Part shown: piece after piece, positions 62,216-64,000 of the stretch | Layout: the number at the start of each line of letters is the position of its first letter | How positions within the stretch are numbered: position 1 is the stretch's first letter | NCBI GenBank assembly: GCA_033856175.1 | Contig: JAWVFK010000041.1 | Location: forward strand, 62,001 to 126,000 | Source of the DNA: JAWVFK01 sp033856175 | GTDB taxonomy: Bacteria; Actinomycetota; Thermoleophilia; Solirubrobacterales; 70-9 | Direction of reading: 5' to 3' | Length of the DNA stretch: 64,000 nt | The notes under the pieces: model-generated | What the model saw: only the letters and a program-made list of their open reading frames with translations | What the model was told of the DNA's origin: nothing | The model's database searches: none | Made by a program: the position numbers and the translations under genes

Positions 62216-62279
62216 GCGGTCTCGAAAACCGTTGGCCGTCGTAAGGTGGCTCGTGGGTTCGAATCCCACCCCCTCCGCT
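62216..62279 (+). repeat. attR: partial tRNA-Ser(CGA) copy
   Basis: This is the 3' half of tRNA-Ser repeated as at 54421-54484 with one mismatch. The 5' half is lacking, so it cannot fold as a tRNA and should not be called as a tRNA gene. Confidence 0.88.
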
Positions 62280-62761
62280 TACGAGCCTTCCCGCGCCTCC
62301 TCCAGATCCTCGAGATCGGCTAGGTCGCGCGTTCTCCCCGCGGCGCGTTTCATGGCGCGGAGATCTTCGAGCGAGCAGACCCGAATCTCGGCGCCCAGGA
62401 CGGTGACCTCTTCGGCGTGTTGCTGCAGGACTGAGTAGGCAGGCACCCCTGGCATTCCCTGGACGATGTCAAGAGGCCCGAGCTGAGTCTGGATCTCGAC
62501 GCGCTCGCCTTTGCCGAGAAGATCGGCGATTCCAAAGCGCGAGCTAACGAAGGCCTCACGGGCCTGCACCTGTCCATCTGCGGCTTCAGCAACTTCTGCG
62601 AGGCGAGCGAGGTTCTCCGGATCGGGATCGACGACTATGTCAACGTCCTTGGTGCCCCGCACCACGCCCCATGCGTTCAGGGCGAGACCACCGATCAGCA
62701 CGAACCGCACCTCGGCTGCAACGAGTCTGCGGAGAAGCTCATCGAATGCTGGCTCGCTCAC
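62279..62761 (-). CDS. Nucleotidyltransferase (AbiEii/DUF6036-like)
   Basis: 160 residues from GTG 62761. The fold signature is RFVLIGGLALNAWGVVRGTKDVDIVVD: GG loop, then DVDI metal-binding acid pair. It is followed by FGIADLLGKGERVEIQTQLGP and a C-terminal helix typical of minimal toxin-type nucleotidyltransferases. Its start overlaps the stop of a 52-residue gene (GTGA), and its stop abuts attR. It probably acts as the toxin or nucleotidyltransferase half of a two-gene system. It lies outside the island. Confidence 0.72.
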   Translation of the reverse strand: MSEPAFDELLRRLVAAEVRFVLIGGLALNAWGVVRGTKDVDIVVDPDPENLARLAEVAEAADGQVQAREAFVSSRFGIADLLGKGERVEIQTQLGPLDIVQGMPGVPAYSVLQQHAEEVTVLGAEIRVCSLEDLRAMKRAAGRTRDLADLEDLEEAREGS

Positions 62762-62916
62762 CCGCGATGCGCGACGCCGGCGAATCGCAGCAGCTTGTGG
62801 CTGAGAGCGATTCCCTCCGCGAGGTTCGTGCTCATCGACCGGCGAGCGTCCTCACGTAGACGGCGGGCCCGCACAGGATCGGCTGTCGGCCTCGGACTCA
62901 GCGTGCGCTCGGTCAC
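62758..62916 (-). CDS. Small antitoxin-like protein paired with the nucleotidyltransferase
   Basis: 52 residues from GTG 62916, with GAGG just upstream. It is helical and basic: RARRLREDARRSMSTNLAEG, then IALSHKLLRFAGVAHRG. The gene overlaps the nucleotidyltransferase start by 4 bp (GTGA). A longer frame exists upstream but overlaps the sigma-factor gene and is discarded. Small proteins in this position normally act as antitoxin or adaptor; I infer that role. Confidence 0.55.
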   Translation of the reverse strand: MTERTLSPRPTADPVRARRLREDARRSMSTNLAEGIALSHKLLRFAGVAHRG

Positions 62917-62949
62917 GACCTCAATCGTACGCTGCCGACAGGTTCCGAA

Positions 62950-62979
62950 TTGACCCCGCCACGGTCTCGGGCGTATATT
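62950..62979 (+). promoter_or_regulatory. Sigma-70-type promoter of the sigma-factor gene
   Basis: TTGACC at 62950-62955 and TATATT at 62974-62979 are separated by 18 nt. Transcription would start about 62986, giving a leader of only about 9 nt before ATG 62995. A TTG within the -35 is an in-frame but false start. Confidence 0.65.
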
Positions 62980-62994
62980 GGCGCCGGGGTACGG

Positions 62995-63756
62995 ATGGGT
63001 GAGACAAGACAAGCGGTGGACGGTCGTGGGCGACTCCAGGCGCCGGCGGTCGACGGGCGTCAGGCCGAGGTCGGCTTCTACGAGCGCGTTGCGCCAAGCG
63101 CCGAGCAGCGCGAGGATCTCGACACCGCTCGCTGGGTCGTTCGCTTCCAGGGCGGTGAGACCAAGGACGCCTTCGCGACGCTCTACAGCCGCTACTTCGA
63201 CCGCGTCTATGGCTACCTGCGGGTCATGCTGCGCGATCCCCACGAGGCCGAGGACATCGCCCAGCAGGCGCTGATGGAGGTCTTCGAGTCGCTGCCGCGC
63301 TACGAGCGGCGCGCCCAGCCCTTCCGCGCCTGGCTCTTTCGCATCGTCCGCAACCAGGGCCTGATGCAGCTGCGCCGCTCGCGCCGGCTCGAGGTCACCG
63401 ATCCCCAGGACATCTCCGAGCGCCAGGAGCGCGCCGGCGCCAACGGCGACCCCGAGGCAGCCACCTGGCTCTCCGACAAGGACCTGATGCTCTTCATCGA
63501 GCGCCTGCCCTTCGTCCAGCGACAGGTGCTGGCGATGCGCTACATGCTCGACCTCTCAGCGACCGAGATGGCGACGGTGCTCGACATGAGCCCCGATGCC
63601 GTCCGCGCCGCCCAGTCACGGGCGACCCGGGTGCTGCGTGAGCGGCTGCGGAGCGTGGGCCGCGGCGCTCGCACGCGGCGTGGGGTGCCGATGCGCGCCG
63701 GCATCCGCCAGGCACCGGTGCTGCGCCAGCGGCGCTTCGCGCTGATCCGCCGCTAG
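62995..63756 (+). CDS. Sigma-70 family RNA polymerase sigma factor (ECF-like)
   Basis: 253 residues from ATG 62995. Region 2 (about 50-120) is DAFATLYSRYFDRVYGYLRV, DPHEAEDIAQQALMEVFESL, FRAWLFRIVRNQGLMQLRRS. Region 4 (about 165-215) is LPFVQRQVLAMRYMLDLSAT followed by the helix-turn-helix EMATVLDMSPDAVRAAQSRATRVLRERL. There is no region 3, so it is of ECF type. A 40-residue Arg-rich C-terminal tail (GRGARTRRGVPMRAG) and a disordered N-terminus are extra. No anti-sigma gene is visible next to it. The promoter looks vegetative and the leader very short. Confidence 0.9.
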   Translation: MGETRQAVDGRGRLQAPAVDGRQAEVGFYERVAPSAEQREDLDTARWVVRFQGGETKDAFATLYSRYFDRVYGYLRVMLRDPHEAEDIAQQALMEVFESLPRYERRAQPFRAWLFRIVRNQGLMQLRRSRRLEVTDPQDISERQERAGANGDPEAATWLSDKDLMLFIERLPFVQRQVLAMRYMLDLSATEMATVLDMSPDAVRAAQSRATRVLRERLRSVGRGARTRRGVPMRAGIRQAPVLRQRRFALIRR

Positions 63757-63838
63757 CTGGGGCCCACCAGGCGTCGCTGCCGGCGACGCGGCGAATTCCT
63801 CGTCACATCGCGCCATCCCCGTGCAATGTCCAGGTGGG

Positions 63839-64000
63839 ATGGCCAAGCGACGACCAGACGGCTGCGCGAACTCAGCGATCCACGCCAGGGTCGTCCGCCG
63901 ACGCCTGATGACTTCGCTTCTCGCTCTCGCTGTCCTCGTGAGCGCCGGCAGCATCGCCCGCGCCGCCGACCCCGCCCCCGGCGTCTCTGACCCCACCGCC
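63839..64000 (+). CDS. Start of a secreted protein, 3'-truncated by window end
   Basis: ATG 63839 opens a frame that runs to the right edge. After a basic stretch (RVVRRRLM) comes a signal peptide (TSLLALAVLVSAGSIARA) with probable cleavage before ADPAPGV. An ATG at 63908 would also give a good signal. Only about 54 codons are visible, so no function can be given. 82 bp separate it from the sigma factor, and this gap contains no recognisable feature. Confidence 0.55.
   Translation, partial: MAKRRPDGCANSAIHARVVRRRLMTSLLALAVLVSAGSIARAADPAPGVSDPTA

Larger units (their letters stand above)
54421..62279. mobile_element. Genomic island integrated at tRNA-Ser(CGA)
   Basis: About 7.8 kb between the two 64-bp repeats. 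The base composition is visibly lower in GC, codons include many A/T third positions, and intergenic spaces are wider than in the flanks. Cargo is two integrase remnants, a DUF4062/TIR-like plus HEAT-like pair, a small membrane-linked protein, an OLD-like ATPase, and a HEPN/nucleotidyltransferase pair. No replication or transfer genes are present, so it is now probably immobile or needs help in trans. Confidence 0.82.

Noticed and set aside
62216..62279. A fifth tRNA-Ser
   Set aside because: Only the 3' half is present; no 5' acceptor or D-arm precedes it. It is the attR copy.
62950..62994. TTG start for the sigma factor giving 15 extra residues
   Set aside because: The TTG is the -35 hexamer TTGACC of a good promoter whose -10 (TATATT) lies inside the supposed coding extension, so the transcript begins after it.

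Overview
The window is high-GC actinobacterial DNA. Gene content points to the class Thermoleophilia, probably Solirubrobacterales (inferred from content, not from a 16S gene). The pointers are SnoaL-like proteins beginning MSQENIEIV, a kinase/AAA/cyclase fusion, a WS/DGAT acyltransferase, many Ig-like and subtilisin-like secreted proteins, and frequent GTG/TTG starts. Chromosomal genes are dense and very GC-rich; one segment (about 54.5-62.3 kb) is visibly less GC-rich and is a tRNA-borne island.

Layout. 0-13.9 kb: a truncated secreted Ig-like protein, a GH26 hydrolase, a methyltransferase, a Ca2+/H+ antiporter, a SnoaL protein coupled to an FAD-oxidoreductase/acetoacetate-decarboxylase-like fusion, two tRNA-Ser genes, an L,D-transpeptidase, WS/DGAT, an FtsH-like protease, tRNA-Arg, and a stand-alone LigD 3'-phosphoesterase. 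14.0-18.2 kb: a TasA/SipW-type matrix-protein operon (two proteins with SipW-type signals, a secreted companion, a SipW-like signal peptidase, a TasA-like protein ending in RTX repeats). It has a good sigma-70 promoter and TTCATG repeats that recur as a palindrome at the start of a convergent winged-helix regulator. 18.3-22.3 kb: stress and housekeeping genes (GlsB-like, greA, cold-shock protein, phospholipase D).

22.3-26.7 kb is the most unusual locus. Three near-identical leader-bearing small proteins, plus a fourth different one, precede a polytopic M50 metalloprotease with a PqqD/RRE-like N-terminus, a secreted two-CxxC protein, and an LppX-like lipoprotein. The variable halves of the small proteins share an NAAVAxN..DNS motif with the secreted protein. 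This looks like a peptide-processing or surface-assembly system without the usual RiPP tailoring enzymes.

26.7-44.3 kb: a C26 glutamine-amidohydrolase homologue lacking its Cys and His, a GH3 enzyme, a PAS-GAF histidine kinase, and a surface-glycan block (heparinase-like, two GT2s, DUF2304, a large membrane protein, a dTDP-rhamnose-epimerase-like SDR). The block ends with a 1445-residue kinase/AAA/TPR/cyclase. 44.4-54.3 kb: two S8 peptidases, an MBL hydrolase, UspA, tadA, tRNA-Ser, YtoQ and hypotheticals.

54.4-62.3 kb: an intact tRNA-Ser(CGA) and a 64-bp copy of its 3' half bracket an island of about 7.8 kb. It carries decayed integrase pieces, a TIR/DUF4062-like protein coupled to a HEAT-like protein, an OLD-like AAA-TOPRIM ATPase, and a HEPN/nucleotidyltransferase pair, so it is probably a defence island. 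Right of the island are a second small-protein/nucleotidyltransferase pair, an ECF-type sigma factor with a clear promoter, and the start of another secreted protein. The window contains four serine tRNAs with distinct anticodons.
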